Part shown: positions 49,662-59,239 of the stretch, one piece after another | Layout: each line of letters begins with the position of its first letter | Position numbering within the stretch: position 1 is the first letter of the stretch | NCBI RefSeq assembly: GCF_026262505.1 | Contig: NC_067204.1 | Span: 3,691,797 to 3,755,796 of the forward strand | DNA: 64,000 nucleotides | Direction of reading: 5' to 3' | Origin: Trichomonas vaginalis G3 | Lineage: Eukaryota; Parabasalia; Trichomonadida; Trichomonadidae | Notes under the pieces: generated by a model | Told to the model about the DNA's origin: nothing | Database searches by the model: none | Seen by the model: the letters and a program-made list of their open reading frames with translations, nothing else | Translations under genes and position numbers: made by a program

Positions 49662-50242
49662 TTAGCAAATAAATTTTAATGAAATGTTGTGGTCGTCAAA
49701 TATTTTTATGACGTCTGGGAAACTATACTTTAAGTTCAACGTTTCACCTCCTTTCATAACGTATATCTTGTCAATGACATTATATGAAACACCACAGCAA
49801 CTAATGTCGGTTCTATTTCTTTGATGTTTATATCGTCTGCCTCTGTCAAAAGTTTCAATAGTTCTTTCAAAACTTCATGAGGTGCAATGACATATGAGTT
49901 CACTTTTACAGGGTTGTGTTCGACCAAGTTTAACATTATACCTAAAGCTTGACAAATCTTCTCCTGAGTTTGAAGTTTGTCTTTAAGTTGTTGGTAGTCG
50001 TTTCGAATATCTGCAACAGAACTTAAGTCTCTGCTAACTTCAGGATATGTTGGTTGTTCTTTTACAGGAACAATTGCTATACCATCTTCGTCTTCGTATG
50101 GTTTCCCCACTTCAACATCTCTGTCTTTGACATTGACAACAACACTTTGACTGTTTGTTTGAGTTGGTGAATTTAACTTCACATCTGCCACCGCCATTAA
50201 ACCTTTTGAAACACTCACGCTTCTATTTTTCGGAAATGACAT
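49662..50242 (-). pseudogene. PTYP-motif protein of element 2, interrupted
   Basis: It starts MSFPKNRSVSVSKGLMAV. It has a charged linker, VPVKEQPTYPEVSRDL, a coiled coil (RNDYQQLKDKLQTQEKI) and the helical APHEVLKELLKLLTEADDIN segment. It corresponds to 10961-11629 of element 1. About one break. The start is divergent from 50261 with 18 bp between. Confidence 0.6.
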
Positions 50243-50260
50243 TTTACTTAGAATAAAAAG

Positions 50261-50680
50261 ATGGACGTATTCGAGTATCTCTTCGAATTGAAGCAGAACA
50301 AAGTTTACACACACAAACAATACAAATACATTGACAGAATAGTTCTTTATACAAACAATGGAAAATGTTATAGAATAGCAGTCTTTGCTGAACCAAAATA
50401 TTTTCATAAAGCAAAGAAAGTTGGTATAACTGAAATGGTGAAAGTTCTTGAAGCAGACAAAAATATAACTTCAAAACTTACAGATATTTCTAAAGGAAAG
50501 TTTATCTTACAATATTATGTCAAAACTGGCGTACTGTCAATATTTGACGGAGAGAAGTCAGTTCAAGAACAACTTACTGACCTGCTGCCAAAATCTGCTC
50601 GATGGAAGCTGTCGTTATGCCAATCTGAGGAGCCCCAGCAGGTTTCATCGAACGAATCTTCAAAAGAGCATCTTCCGTGA
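50261..50680 (+). CDS. Hypothetical element protein, 139 residues
   Basis: MDVFEYLFELKQNKVYTHKQ, then IDRIVLYTNNGKCYRIAVF. The frame reads to 50680, but the last 35 codons run antisense to the 3' end of the capsid gene and look artificial (SEEPQQVSSNESSKEHLP). The real protein may end near DLLPKSARW. The leader ATTTTACTTAGAATAAAAAG is like those before 35233 and 46427. Unassigned. Confidence 0.5.
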   Translation: MDVFEYLFELKQNKVYTHKQYKYIDRIVLYTNNGKCYRIAVFAEPKYFHKAKKVGITEMVKVLEADKNITSKLTDISKGKFILQYYVKTGVLSIFDGEKSVQEQLTDLLPKSARWKLSLCQSEEPQQVSSNESSKEHLP

Positions 50681-52180
50681 AAAGTGCTATTGGTTTTGTA
50701 AACTTCTTTGCTCTCAGTTCATCTGGACCGTCTCTGTCACCAGTATATTGTATTTGTACAGTACCAACAGTTGAAATACCACCCATAAAGTCTTCTGAGT
50801 CAGCAAATGGAATGCCAAGCCAAAAGTTTGAACGGTCTCCATTTGTATATTGAGTTTTTTGACCTCCTGTATGAGTCCATACTTTCACATATGGCATAAT
50901 AGAACTTTGCATTTCAGGGTTAATAGTTGTTGTGAAGTTGTTGTTAAAGTTCATAGCATCTAATGTCAAGTTGTATGACCTCATATCCTCAACTGTAGAA
51001 TATTCTTCTCTTGGATAATATTTGCCATCTATGTTTATATGATATTTAATACCGGGGTTGTAGAAACAAGAATAGTCATTTATAGTTCGTCTGAACAGTA
51101 CAAACATAGTATCTGCATGTTTCATTGCAGTTGTTAAAGCAATATCTGTTCTTGCACCTGGGTCAGCACTTTGGTTTCCAACTTCACCTGCAAAGTCTTT
51201 GACAGATATTTGGTGTATAGGGAACATAAGTGGAACTGCAATATATTTGGCAGCTAAAGCATTTGAAATATCTGGTCCAACATATAGACTGCAAGTCTGC
51301 TTTCTATTCTCTTGCATTCAAATTTTTCGCATGTGAACTTAACTGGGTCCCAAGCAGTTCCAGCAGCATTGAAATAATAGTTTACTTCATTGTTGAAGTT
51401 TGAGAAACCAAAGTCTAAGTCAACCTTGTCTTTGCAAAAGTCGGCGAATGACGTTTTATTTGTTCCCATTACGTCTGTAAGAGTGAATGGGTCTTGTGTT
51501 GGTGCAATGACTAAGTTATTTTTGCTTGGAGTAAGTTCGATAGAAATTTTTCCTGCCCAGTTTGGCAAGTATCTTAAAAACCTGAAGATGAGGAAAGATG
51601 ACAAAGGAACTCTAAGTTTCAGTTTTACTTTAGTGGCAGCATTTCCATCTGAACCAGAAAGGTTAACATAAACTCCTGGAACGTTAGGGTCAAGTCTTCT
51701 TATTTTCTCAATATTTGCATACTGGTCTGTTTGTTCTCTAGCTTGTGGTTGTACTGAGTTTCTCAAAGCGAACCATTCATAGTTTGCCCATGTTACTGTT
51801 TGAACTAAGTCAGAGTTAGAATATATCTTATATCCCATGAAAACTTCTGGAGCATATTGGTATCCGACATAGAAAATTCCATTGCAACCTTTCTTGTCAG
51901 ACAACTTGGCAGAAGGTTTTATTTCAATGTCTTGTTCCACGTATAAGAATGAGTTGTCAATAGAAATAATATGAAACCTGTCGCAAGCAATATCTACTGT
52001 TGTTGAAGAACCTTCTCCAAACTCACCTACGTTTCCATAAGAAACAGCAGTTGTATATTCGTAAGTTCCAGGAACTATTTCTGACCTTCTAATGGCATTG
52101 TCGCATTCGTTATACCATTCGGAAACATTTCCGTTCATGGCATCCAAAACTGTTGGCGTTATATTCTGAGCGGCGTACAT
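50574..52180 (-). pseudogene. Major capsid protein (double jelly-roll) of element 2, interrupted
   Basis: From ATG 52180 (MYAAQNITPTVLDAMNGNVS). The first jelly roll includes TTVDIACDRFHIISIDNSFL and KLKLRVPLSSFLIFRFLRYL, then NWAGKISIELTPSKNNLVIA. The second includes SYNLTLDAMNFNNNFTTTI and NFWLGIPFADSEDFMGGIST, followed by VGTVQIQYTGDRDG, a hallmark-like strand pair of Polinton capsids. About one break. It is strongly diverged from element 1 but the order of features is the same. Confidence 0.82.
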
Positions 52181-52247
52181 TTCATATGGGTAAAAATATA
52201 GAATAGTTGGATTTATATATCATAATAGAACCCACTCGGACCAAGCT

Positions 52248-53385
52248 TTACTTTGTTCTACTCTTCTTCTTTGGTGTCGCTTTTGGTAACTTGCCCTCTG
52301 CTTCAAGTTGTTGCATCTTTGCCTCATGTTCACCGAGTATGTTGTAAATTTTCCATGTCCTTTTTGCCTTTGGGCTCTGGTCGCCCATCTCAGGTAACCT
52401 ATATCCTAGAAAGATTTTGTCATAGTTTGTATTTGAGTCTTCGCGTATTGTTTGCATGACTCTTTCCTGAGTTTCCGGTTCAAGCTCTTCAAATATAGCT
52501 TGTCCATATGGAATAAGCTCGTTTCCAAATATATGTTTTTGTAGCCATTCTGGTTTTCTTTCCATGTTACCAATAATATCTTTTGTGAATGGGAAAGCTT
52601 TTACCCAATGTTTCAGTCTTGCGTCATTTATTTCTGTAGTTGGTTTTATTTTGTCAAGGAACATGTTTTTCAATACTAACATTTCATTTGGTACTGTCCA
52701 TTTGAGTTTTCTTAAATATTCATCCCTTCTCGGTTCATTGTCTGCAAAGTAAGTTTTTATGACATTTTGTAAACTTTCGTTTGCAAGGTCATGTACAATA
52801 GGTTCTCTTCCTTCTCCCTCCCTAACTTTCTTTCTAAACTCTTCACCAAATATACCATCTCTATGGTTCTGTGTAGTTCTTTGAGATAAATCTAGAACGT
52901 CAGGTGTTATATTTCCATCAGCCATGTTCATTTCATACTGGTCCAAAATATCTGCATCTTTCATATCTTTCAATGGCATTAAAGCCGCGCTGAAAATACC
53001 AGCTATATCTGGTTCACCATTCACTTCCATTGCGTCTACAACTTCTTGGAATTGTGGTTGTAAGTTTATGAACCACCTATCCGGATTAGCTTTATGACCC
53101 CATCTCATTGTAGTTCCATAGTCTGCAGAAACAAAAGTAGGTTTGTTTCCATATTGGTTAGGTTCTGAATGAACTTTAAACAATGTTTCATTTCTATATG
53201 TTTTGTTGAAATTTAACCTTTTATTTTCTCCGGTTCAGCCAAAGATTGAACGTTATATGGTCGTAAGTAAAAAGGATTATTGTATTTGCGTACAATTTCT
53301 TTCAGTACTCCCATTCTATGCTGAATATTTTCATCTGATGTTGGAGTTCTTTGTATGTCGGCGAACATTTTTCGATATTCTTCTA
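52248..53385 (-). pseudogene. Conserved virion-block protein of element 2, interrupted
   Basis: Segments include TMRWGHKANPDRWFINLQPQ, LPRRDEYLRKLKWTVPNEML-like helices (RDEYLRKLKWTVPNEM) and a basic tail KATPKKKSRTK. It lies 67 bp upstream of (in transcription before) the capsid gene. Loosely comparable to 9978-10876 of element 1 in position. Role unknown; a capsid-assembly partner is possible. Confidence 0.5.
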
Positions 53386-54642
53386 CTATGTCAGCCGAAT
53401 TTTTCTTAGACTCTTGAAAGATTCCATATTCCCCGCATACACTTGTTGAGGGTCAAGATTTTTCGGCTGTTCCAAATCTTCATCTAGTTCTGTGAAGTTA
53501 GTTTCCAAAGGAGGGACTTGTTTGTTTCCTTCAGGCTCTTCTAGCTGTTGTTGCTGAACTATTTCTTCCATGTCTGGTTGTATCTGAACTTCTTCCTGTG
53601 GAGTTTCTTGTACCTCATCTGCTGGCATTTCATATATTCCGAGACCGTTTTTAAAAAGTTCCCTATCTAAGTCATCCGGACTCATAAACCTTTCTTCTTT
53701 CGTTCCGTCTCTATTTTTTACGCGTTTCATGAAGAGAGTTGAATTATCATTTAGCTCTGACACCAAATATCTCGGAGTAAATTCAGTCATGTCATTTGGA
53801 TGATATGCTATTAAATCATATCCCTTAGCGAGCTTGTATTTTCCAGGTTTGAAATTATATCCCATTTGGTGCTGAACCATAAAGCTAAATAGGTTCGGGT
53901 CAGTATTTCCTTCCTTGAACTTTCTAATAGCTTCTTTATATCTGTCACTAAAGTCAAGAGTATCTGGGTAACCATAATTTTCCTTAAGCATTTTTAAGAA
54001 TTCTTGGTTTCCTTGTTCTCTACTTCTTTTATGTCCTTGCTCTGTTTGTGGTTGTTGTTGTGCAGGGTTTTGAACTGTTGGTTGTTGTGCAGGGTTTTGA
54101 ACTGTTGGTTGTTGTGCAGGGTTTTGAACTGTTGGTTGCTGTGCAGTGTTTTGAACTGTTGGTTGCTGTGCAGTGTTTTGAACTGTTGGTTGTTGTGCTG
54201 GATTTTGAACTGTTGGTTGTTGTTTTGGTGCATGCCTGTGTCTGTGTCCATGTGACGATGTAAATGTTTTAGGTAGTCCTGGTGCAGGTGCTTCTCTTGG
54301 AGGGTTTGGTGGTATATAAGTTCCACCAGCTGGCACATATGTTCCATCTGCAGCATAATGTCCTACCTGACTTTTCGTTCTTAAGAAAGCATTTACTAGG
54401 TCTGTTTTGGTCTGTTGTAACTCTTTTTCTTGACTTTCCACAACAGTTGCTCTAACGGCGTCATAGGCACTTTGAACTGCCTGTCTCGTTGCTGCATCTG
54501 TTATTTTCGTCATATTTTGTGCTACTTCTCTTAACTCGTTGTCGAAACCTTCAGACTTCAGTTTCTTTCCAGATGAGAAGTCGTTCACTAGTTTCACCTT
54601 ACTATGAAGAGCTTCGAAGGCGTTCTTAAAGTCAGCATTCAT
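53386..54642 (-). CDS. Gln/Pro-repeat protein of element 2 virion block
   Basis: 418 residues from ATG 54642. The helical N-terminus is followed by a Pro-rich stretch (YVPAGGTYIPPNPPREAPAP), a His/Arg patch (GHRHRHAPK) and about six tandem QQPTVQNPA units (27 bp each, near 54060-54220). A folded part follows (KYKLAKGYDLIAYHPNDMTE, VKNRDGTKEERFMSPDDLDR) and an acidic Gln-rich end. The repeat number probably varies between copies. It may be an internal scaffold or core protein, but no family is recognised. Confidence 0.6.
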   Translation of the reverse strand: MNADFKNAFEALHSKVKLVNDFSSGKKLKSEGFDNELREVAQNMTKITDAATRQAVQSAYDAVRATVVESQEKELQQTKTDLVNAFLRTKSQVGHYAADGTYVPAGGTYIPPNPPREAPAPGLPKTFTSSHGHRHRHAPKQQPTVQNPAQQPTVQNTAQQPTVQNTAQQPTVQNPAQQPTVQNPAQQPTVQNPAQQQPQTEQGHKRSREQGNQEFLKMLKENYGYPDTLDFSDRYKEAIRKFKEGNTDPNLFSFMVQHQMGYNFKPGKYKLAKGYDLIAYHPNDMTEFTPRYLVSELNDNSTLFMKRVKNRDGTKEERFMSPDDLDRELFKNGLGIYEMPADEVQETPQEEVQIQPDMEEIVQQQQLEEPEGNKQVPPLETNFTELDEDLEQPKNLDPQQVYAGNMESFKSLRKIRLT

Positions 54643-55486
54643 TAAAGCTTCATTTGAACTGTCTTCATCCGCTTGTATTTTGTCCTTATTGACCCTATAA
54701 GTTGGGCTGCTTTAGCGTTGGCTTGGGCATCTAACCAGTCATTATTAGCTTTTATATATTCTGCGCTTTTCATTGCCTTTTGCATGGCTGCGTCGTTATT
54801 TTTACTTTCTTGTGCTAAGTTTTCATACTGTACGGTTTGGTTTTGCAACTGTAAAAGTTTTTCTGCCTTTACATTTGCTTCAACTTCTTTTTTATACTCA
54901 TCGCTATCCATATATGTCTTCAGGGCTTTTTGTTTTATCTCTTCATCTTTCAGTACTTTATATTGAGTAGTATGGTTTTTCAAATTTATAACATCTTGTT
55001 CCATTTTTGCTACTTCTGCTGCTTTTTCTGACACTTTTTTCGCATATTCCTCTGTACTTAGTTCTTTCAGTTGTTCTTCTTTCTTCTTTTTTCTACGTTT
55101 AACTCATTGAGTTTCTTTGTGTGTCTGTCATATTCTAGTTTCTTTTCGTTTTCACTTATTTGTTTCTGTATGTCTATGTTTGACTTTTTGACATCTGTTA
55201 TTTGATTTTTGAGTGAACTCAAATTCATTTGACTTTGAGGGTTATAAGCTGTTCCGTCTGCAGCTCCACCATAGCCTGCCATTTTCGCTAAAAGTGCCGC
55301 TCTTAAACCTCCACTCTGTGCACCAATAACTCGGTTTAAAAGCATAGGGTTGCTTGACATTTGTTGCAACATAGTGGGGTCATTCATCATTTGTTGTTGC
55401 AACTGTTGTTGTGGTGTCAGTTTTACTATTGGATGTTTCAATGCTCCCTTCCTCTTACGTATATTCTTACGTAGCTTACGTGGCAT
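54642..55486 (-). pseudogene. Basic coiled-coil protein at the right end of element 2, interrupted
   Basis: From ATG 55486, MPRKLRKNIRKRKGALKHP is very basic, then a Gln/Met-rich part (PQQQLQQQMMNDPTMLQQM) and long coiled coils (KQISENEKKLEYDRHTKKLN; AEKLLQLQNQTVQYENLAQE). About one break; it abuts 53386-54642 on the same strand with a 1-base overlap. A DNA-condensing or scaffold protein is a fair guess from the basic head. Confidence 0.5.
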
Positions 55487-55616
55487 TTTAAGTGAAGTAA
55501 AAAACGGTTTTTGACAGATGTTTATATGACACTTTTTGTTCAGCACAAAAAACTACTCGGTCAAAGTGTTGTCAGTTTTGTAAAATAACCGTCCTATCTC
55601 CGTGCCTATGACGAAG

Positions 55617-56020
55617 AAATCATGACAAAACATTTACGAAGAAGTCTTGACAAAACATTTACGAAGAAGTCTTGACAAAACATTTACGTTCATGTTTGAC
55701 AAAACATTTACGAAGAAGTCTTGACAAAACATTTACGAAGAAGTCTTGACAAAACATTTACGAAGAAGTCTTGACAAAACATTTACGAAGAAGTCTTGAC
55801 AAAACATTTACGAAGAAGTCTTGACAAAACATTTACGAAGAAGTCTTGACAAAACATTTACGTTCATGTTTGACAAAACATTTACGAAGAAGTCTTGACA
55901 AAACATTTACGAAGAAGTCTTGACAAAACATTTACGATGAAATCATGACAAAACATTTACGATGAAATCATGACAAAACATTTACGATGAAGTCATGACA
56001 AAACATTTACGATGAAATCA
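55617..56020. repeat. 25-bp tandem array inside the right TIR of element 2
   Basis: About sixteen units of GACAAAACATTTACGAAGAAGTCTT with variants (GATGAAATCAT, TTCATGTTT). Single related copies occur near 41777-41850, and the motif CGTAAATGTT(T)TGTCA also recurs at the start of the element 1 array. Confidence 0.9.
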
Positions 56021-56263
56021 TGACAAAACATGAAAACATATATAATTTGTGAAAAGCGACACATTATATAATGTTTTTCGACCCAGAAGAAGGTTTTCCG
56101 AATAAAAACTTCATTTATACTAAACTTTTTATGGGCTAGAAGGCACGAAGTGCCTGGAAGGCCATCCCAAGAAAAAAAAACTTCATTATACCAAACATCC
56201 TCAGGGCTAGAAGGCACGAAGTGCCTGGAGGCCCCACTACCTTTTTTTTTTTTTTTTTTTTTT
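56021..56263 (-). repeat. Element 2 right terminal inverted repeat with duplicated core
   Basis: Contains the palindromic core twice (56141-56155 and 56211-56226, about 71 bp apart), then GGCCCCACTACC and a T run. The left end has one good core and a faded second. Confidence 0.85.
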
Positions 56264-56268
56264 ACACA

Positions 56269-56751
56269 TCATGAATGCTTCGATAAAATATGAAAATGAT
56301 ATTATTTAAATCATGTATATCGCTGATTCAAAAAAATGAAGATGATTGCTGGCAAATAGAGTTGTGCTAGATTTGAAATAATGTTCCAGAATTATGTGAG
56401 ATAATATACTGATATATATATATGGTTGAAAACTCTTACATTTACCAAAAAAAACTGCAATTCGATTAGTAATGGACGAATTTCAGATCTAAATAAATAT
56501 AATGTGATCTAATCCAAATTCAAATTTACGAAATATTGTTATTTATTATATTTTAAAATATATATTTTGGTCAAGTTCTCAAATTTGAATGTATCGTCAA
56601 AAGACAATAGTCAGCTATAAACTTGCAACAAACAATCAAACTGTATATACATCAAATTTTTAACGATATTCAATCTTTGTTTGAATCTCCGATCATATTT
56701 GAGAGAGTTAAGGTTTTTTTATTCTAAACACAAAATACTAAGTCCTAACCA
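56269..56751. other. Host intergenic region after element 2
   Basis: AT-rich, no gene, repeat or initiator that I can support. It should contain the promoter of the beta-helix gene. Confidence 0.5.
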
Positions 56752-57708
56752 ATGACATGGGAATCTGTATTCTCTGGATCACACTATGATGAAGAATTTC
56801 ACAACAACTCACACTTTTCCAGATCAAATAACTTAAATTACTTTATTTTAAATTGTTTTTTTCATGAATTAAGTCCAAATGGTGCTGTTCGAATCTCGAC
56901 CACAATTGATACTGCTAAAACATACGTAAATACAAATAAATTCGAATCATGTTCCTCTGGATCACAAAATGGAGGTTCTCTATTCTTTGGAAGCGAAGGT
57001 CAATTTGTTCAAACAAAAAATTCATTCATCAACTCAACAAATTCATGTGATGGCTCTTCATTTTACATATATGTTTCACATATTCAAAGTTATAAAAATC
57101 ATGCTAATGAAACTTTAGTTTCCAACTGTGGCACTTCAGAGCAAGACTGTTCTGTTACAACTAACATGGGACATGGTTTTACAATCATGTATGAATGCAA
57201 TATCACACAAAATAGAGTTAAAAAATGGAACGGGGGTTATTCAATAAACTCGATTGCCTCTGATTCATACATAACTTGTGTTAATGTCATTGAAAACAAC
57301 CAATCAGTTAATCAAATTAATTATCACTCATCAATATCATTAACATTTAAAGTTACATCATGTAATTATATAAGGAATAAAAGCTCAAATAATGGAGATT
57401 TGATTTCTTCTTTTTATTCAAATATTTTCATGAGTTATTGTTTTATTCGTGAGAATAAAGTTCCTTACATTTTTTATGCCTCACTGAGTACAATAACATT
57501 TGAAAATTCAACAACAGATAACAGTGATGCATATTCAGATAATACTGCTTCACCTCCAATATTCAAGAATACAGATATTTCATTTGAAAACAAATGCCCT
57601 CTTTTGATAATTCCGACAACAAATAATGATCAGCCTATAATACCAATTAAAGAAAAATCACAAACTGCTGAAATCAAAAGAGTTATGAGAATTATTCGCA
57701 GACGTTAA
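56752..57708 (+). CDS. Trichomonad beta-helix surface-type protein
   Basis: 318 residues. The start MTWESVFSGSHYDEEFHNNS fits the usual start of a large trichomonad family with a right-handed beta-helix (Pmp-like). Short rungs follow: NCFFHEL, GGSLFFGSEGQFVQTKNSFI, MYECNITQNRV, SCNYIRNKSSNN and SYCFIRENKV, with many Asn, Ser and Cys. No signal peptide or membrane helix is seen, which is also common in this family. The C-terminus is basic (EIKRVMRIIRRR). The function is unknown; adhesion is often guessed. The family call is from memory of the conserved start. Confidence 0.7.
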   Translation: MTWESVFSGSHYDEEFHNNSHFSRSNNLNYFILNCFFHELSPNGAVRISTTIDTAKTYVNTNKFESCSSGSQNGGSLFFGSEGQFVQTKNSFINSTNSCDGSSFYIYVSHIQSYKNHANETLVSNCGTSEQDCSVTTNMGHGFTIMYECNITQNRVKKWNGGYSINSIASDSYITCVNVIENNQSVNQINYHSSISLTFKVTSCNYIRNKSSNNGDLISSFYSNIFMSYCFIRENKVPYIFYASLSTITFENSTTDNSDAYSDNTASPPIFKNTDISFENKCPLLIIPTTNNDQPIIPIKEKSQTAEIKRVMRIIRRR

Positions 57709-57746
57709 CAATTTGGAGTTATAACAAAACAATCGACATAACTTAA

Positions 57747-57866
57747 GGGTGGACTTACGCCCCTATGACATGGCCTTCAATTCATATGTTTAAGGTTAAT
57801 TTTCAATGGTGCTTCACGCCAGTTGTCAAAAATTTGAATTAAAGTCAGATGGGCGTAAGTGCAGCC
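57747..57866. mobile_element. 120-bp TTAA-flanked MITE
   Basis: The ends GGGTGGACTTACGCCC and GGGCGTAAGTGCAGCC form imperfect inverted repeats of about 24 bp, including TATGAC/GTCAGAT. Direct TTAA copies flank it (57743-57746 and 57867-57870), the target of piggyBac and Kolobok transposons. It is non-coding and needs a transposase in trans. Confidence 0.75.
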
Positions 57867-57870
57867 TTAA

Positions 57871-58168
57871 ATCAACACAGGATGAAACTGAAAATATCAT
57901 TTGTTGATTTTTCATCAAATAATCTTGAAAATGGAAAGAATATGGTTTTTAGATACCTCTCATTAATTTACGAAAAGTGGTTTAATTTATTTGAATTAGA
58001 AAAATTTTGCCTTTTGAATAATTGAATCCATTGAATTTTGAATCCATTGAATTTTGAATTGAAATCGGATTGGCAAAAATTGCTTGCAAATTTATTTCTA
58101 ATACAATTAAGTGATTAATAATAATTTACATATGTCAAAATACGCCACTAACAGAAAAAAATTATACA
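57871..58168. other. Intergenic with short direct repeats
   Basis: No gene seen. Two direct copies of AATCCATTGAATTTTG lie at about 58024-58058. Confidence 0.4.
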
Positions 58169-58612
58169 ATGCACTCAATATCCAAGCTGCCGAAATATAG
58201 ACCTAGACATTACACATTTGATATTGTTGATGGCAATGTCATTGGGTATATTCATTGCATCGGAAAAGACGGAAAAGAATTACATTTGGAACACTTTGAT
58301 TCTTTTATAGGTCATAAAAGACAAACGGCGATACCACAAGGTGTTGATTTTGCCCAAGCTGAGGAAAATATCAAAAAATATATATGGACTGGTTCATCAA
58401 GAAAATTATTTTTGAATGATAAAACATGTCTTGACATTAAAGGTGAAATACCACACTTAGAGCTTATAGCTGATGCTTCTCTGAATAAATATTCAAGCTT
58501 TCAAATTGAATACTTTCCTTCATTAAAAATTGATACGACAAGTTTAAGTATTGTTCAACATGCTCCAGAACATCCTTCTGGTGTTTCGAATGCAATATTT
58601 GACCAGATTTAA
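58169..58612 (+). CDS. Hypothetical host protein, 147 residues
   Basis: MHSISKLPKYRPRHYTFDIV with alternating hydrophobic pattern (NVIGYIHCIGKDGKELHLEH; SSFQIEYFPSLKIDTTSLS), suggesting an all-beta fold. No signal or membrane segment. No close family comes to mind. It is supported as a gene by its single long frame, codon use and balanced composition in AT-rich surroundings. Confidence 0.5.
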   Translation: MHSISKLPKYRPRHYTFDIVDGNVIGYIHCIGKDGKELHLEHFDSFIGHKRQTAIPQGVDFAQAEENIKKYIWTGSSRKLFLNDKTCLDIKGEIPHLELIADASLNKYSSFQIEYFPSLKIDTTSLSIVQHAPEHPSGVSNAIFDQI

Positions 58613-59232
58613 GAAAATTATAATAATATCTCATTCTAATACGTCTCCATATTTATTTTTGTTTGAACATTTGTTTATTCACTCTCCAAAGAGTGATTTA
58701 ATATTATCCATACTAAATTACACTGTTATTGTTGCAATAATTTTTATATAAAGATGTTTTCATTCCATATAATTGCATTTGGCAATTAAAATTTTAAAAA
58801 CATTTCATGTCTGGATACTCACTTCATGAAAAATTGTAAATATAGAGTTTGAATTTTTATAAAGATCTCGGTGATTTTCATCTACTGTATGTTTCGTGTG
58901 AAATAAGAGAATCTCATACAATGACATTTATTGAATAAGATATTGCTTCAAAGCTTTCAATCGCATATTCAATTATTGAATAATAAGGAATAATGCCAGT
59001 GATAATCCATCATAAATTTAGGGAAAACACTACATTCCTTGAGTTTTATTGCTGCAAATCAATACAATATTTTTATTCTTTAGGAATTTAAAAGATTTTG
59101 AGATGAAACACATACGAAACAAAGATACTCTACGTACTGATTCATATTCTTTCTATTTTGCGTGTAATAAATATCAGGAGTTTATTATTCTTTATAGAAT
59201 GTCAATTTTTTATAGAAAATTTACTAACGTTA
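58613..59232. other. Intergenic upstream of Meckelin
   Basis: About 620 bp, AT-rich; nothing recognised apart from the initiator at its end. Confidence 0.5.
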
Positions 59233-59238
59233 TCATAA
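59233..59238 (+). promoter_or_regulatory. Trichomonad initiator element TCATAA
   Basis: A perfect TCAYWW match. The A at 59235 would be the first base of the transcript, five bases before ATG 59240. It fixes the start of the Meckelin gene. Confidence 0.65.
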
Positions 59239-59239
59239 A

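Larger units (their letters stand above)
32599..56263. mobile_element. Element 2: large Maverick/Polinton lineage without visible DNA polymerase B
   Basis: 23.7 kb between poly-A/GGTAGTGGGGC and GCCCCACTACC/poly-T ends, flanked by ACACA on both sides (32594-32598 and 56264-56268). The exact edges are uncertain within the A/T runs. It holds an adenine methyltransferase, fibre, integrase, several KilA-N genes, HNH remnant, packaging ATPase, SF3 helicase, capsid genes and a coiled-coil run. No polymerase motifs were found. Roughly fifteen to twenty breaks, densest at 38.4-40.9 kb and 42-46 kb; the other genes look whole. Moderate to young age. Confidence 0.9.

Noticed and set aside
54004-54356. 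Cys/Leu/Trp-rich or Gln/Asn-rich small genes at the QQPTVQNPA repeat
   Set aside because: They are other-frame readings of the 27-bp repeats in the 53386-54642 gene.
32599-56263. Retrovirus or LTR element because of the rve integrase
   Set aside because: No reverse transcriptase, gag or LTR; inverted ends and capsid genes define a Polinton.
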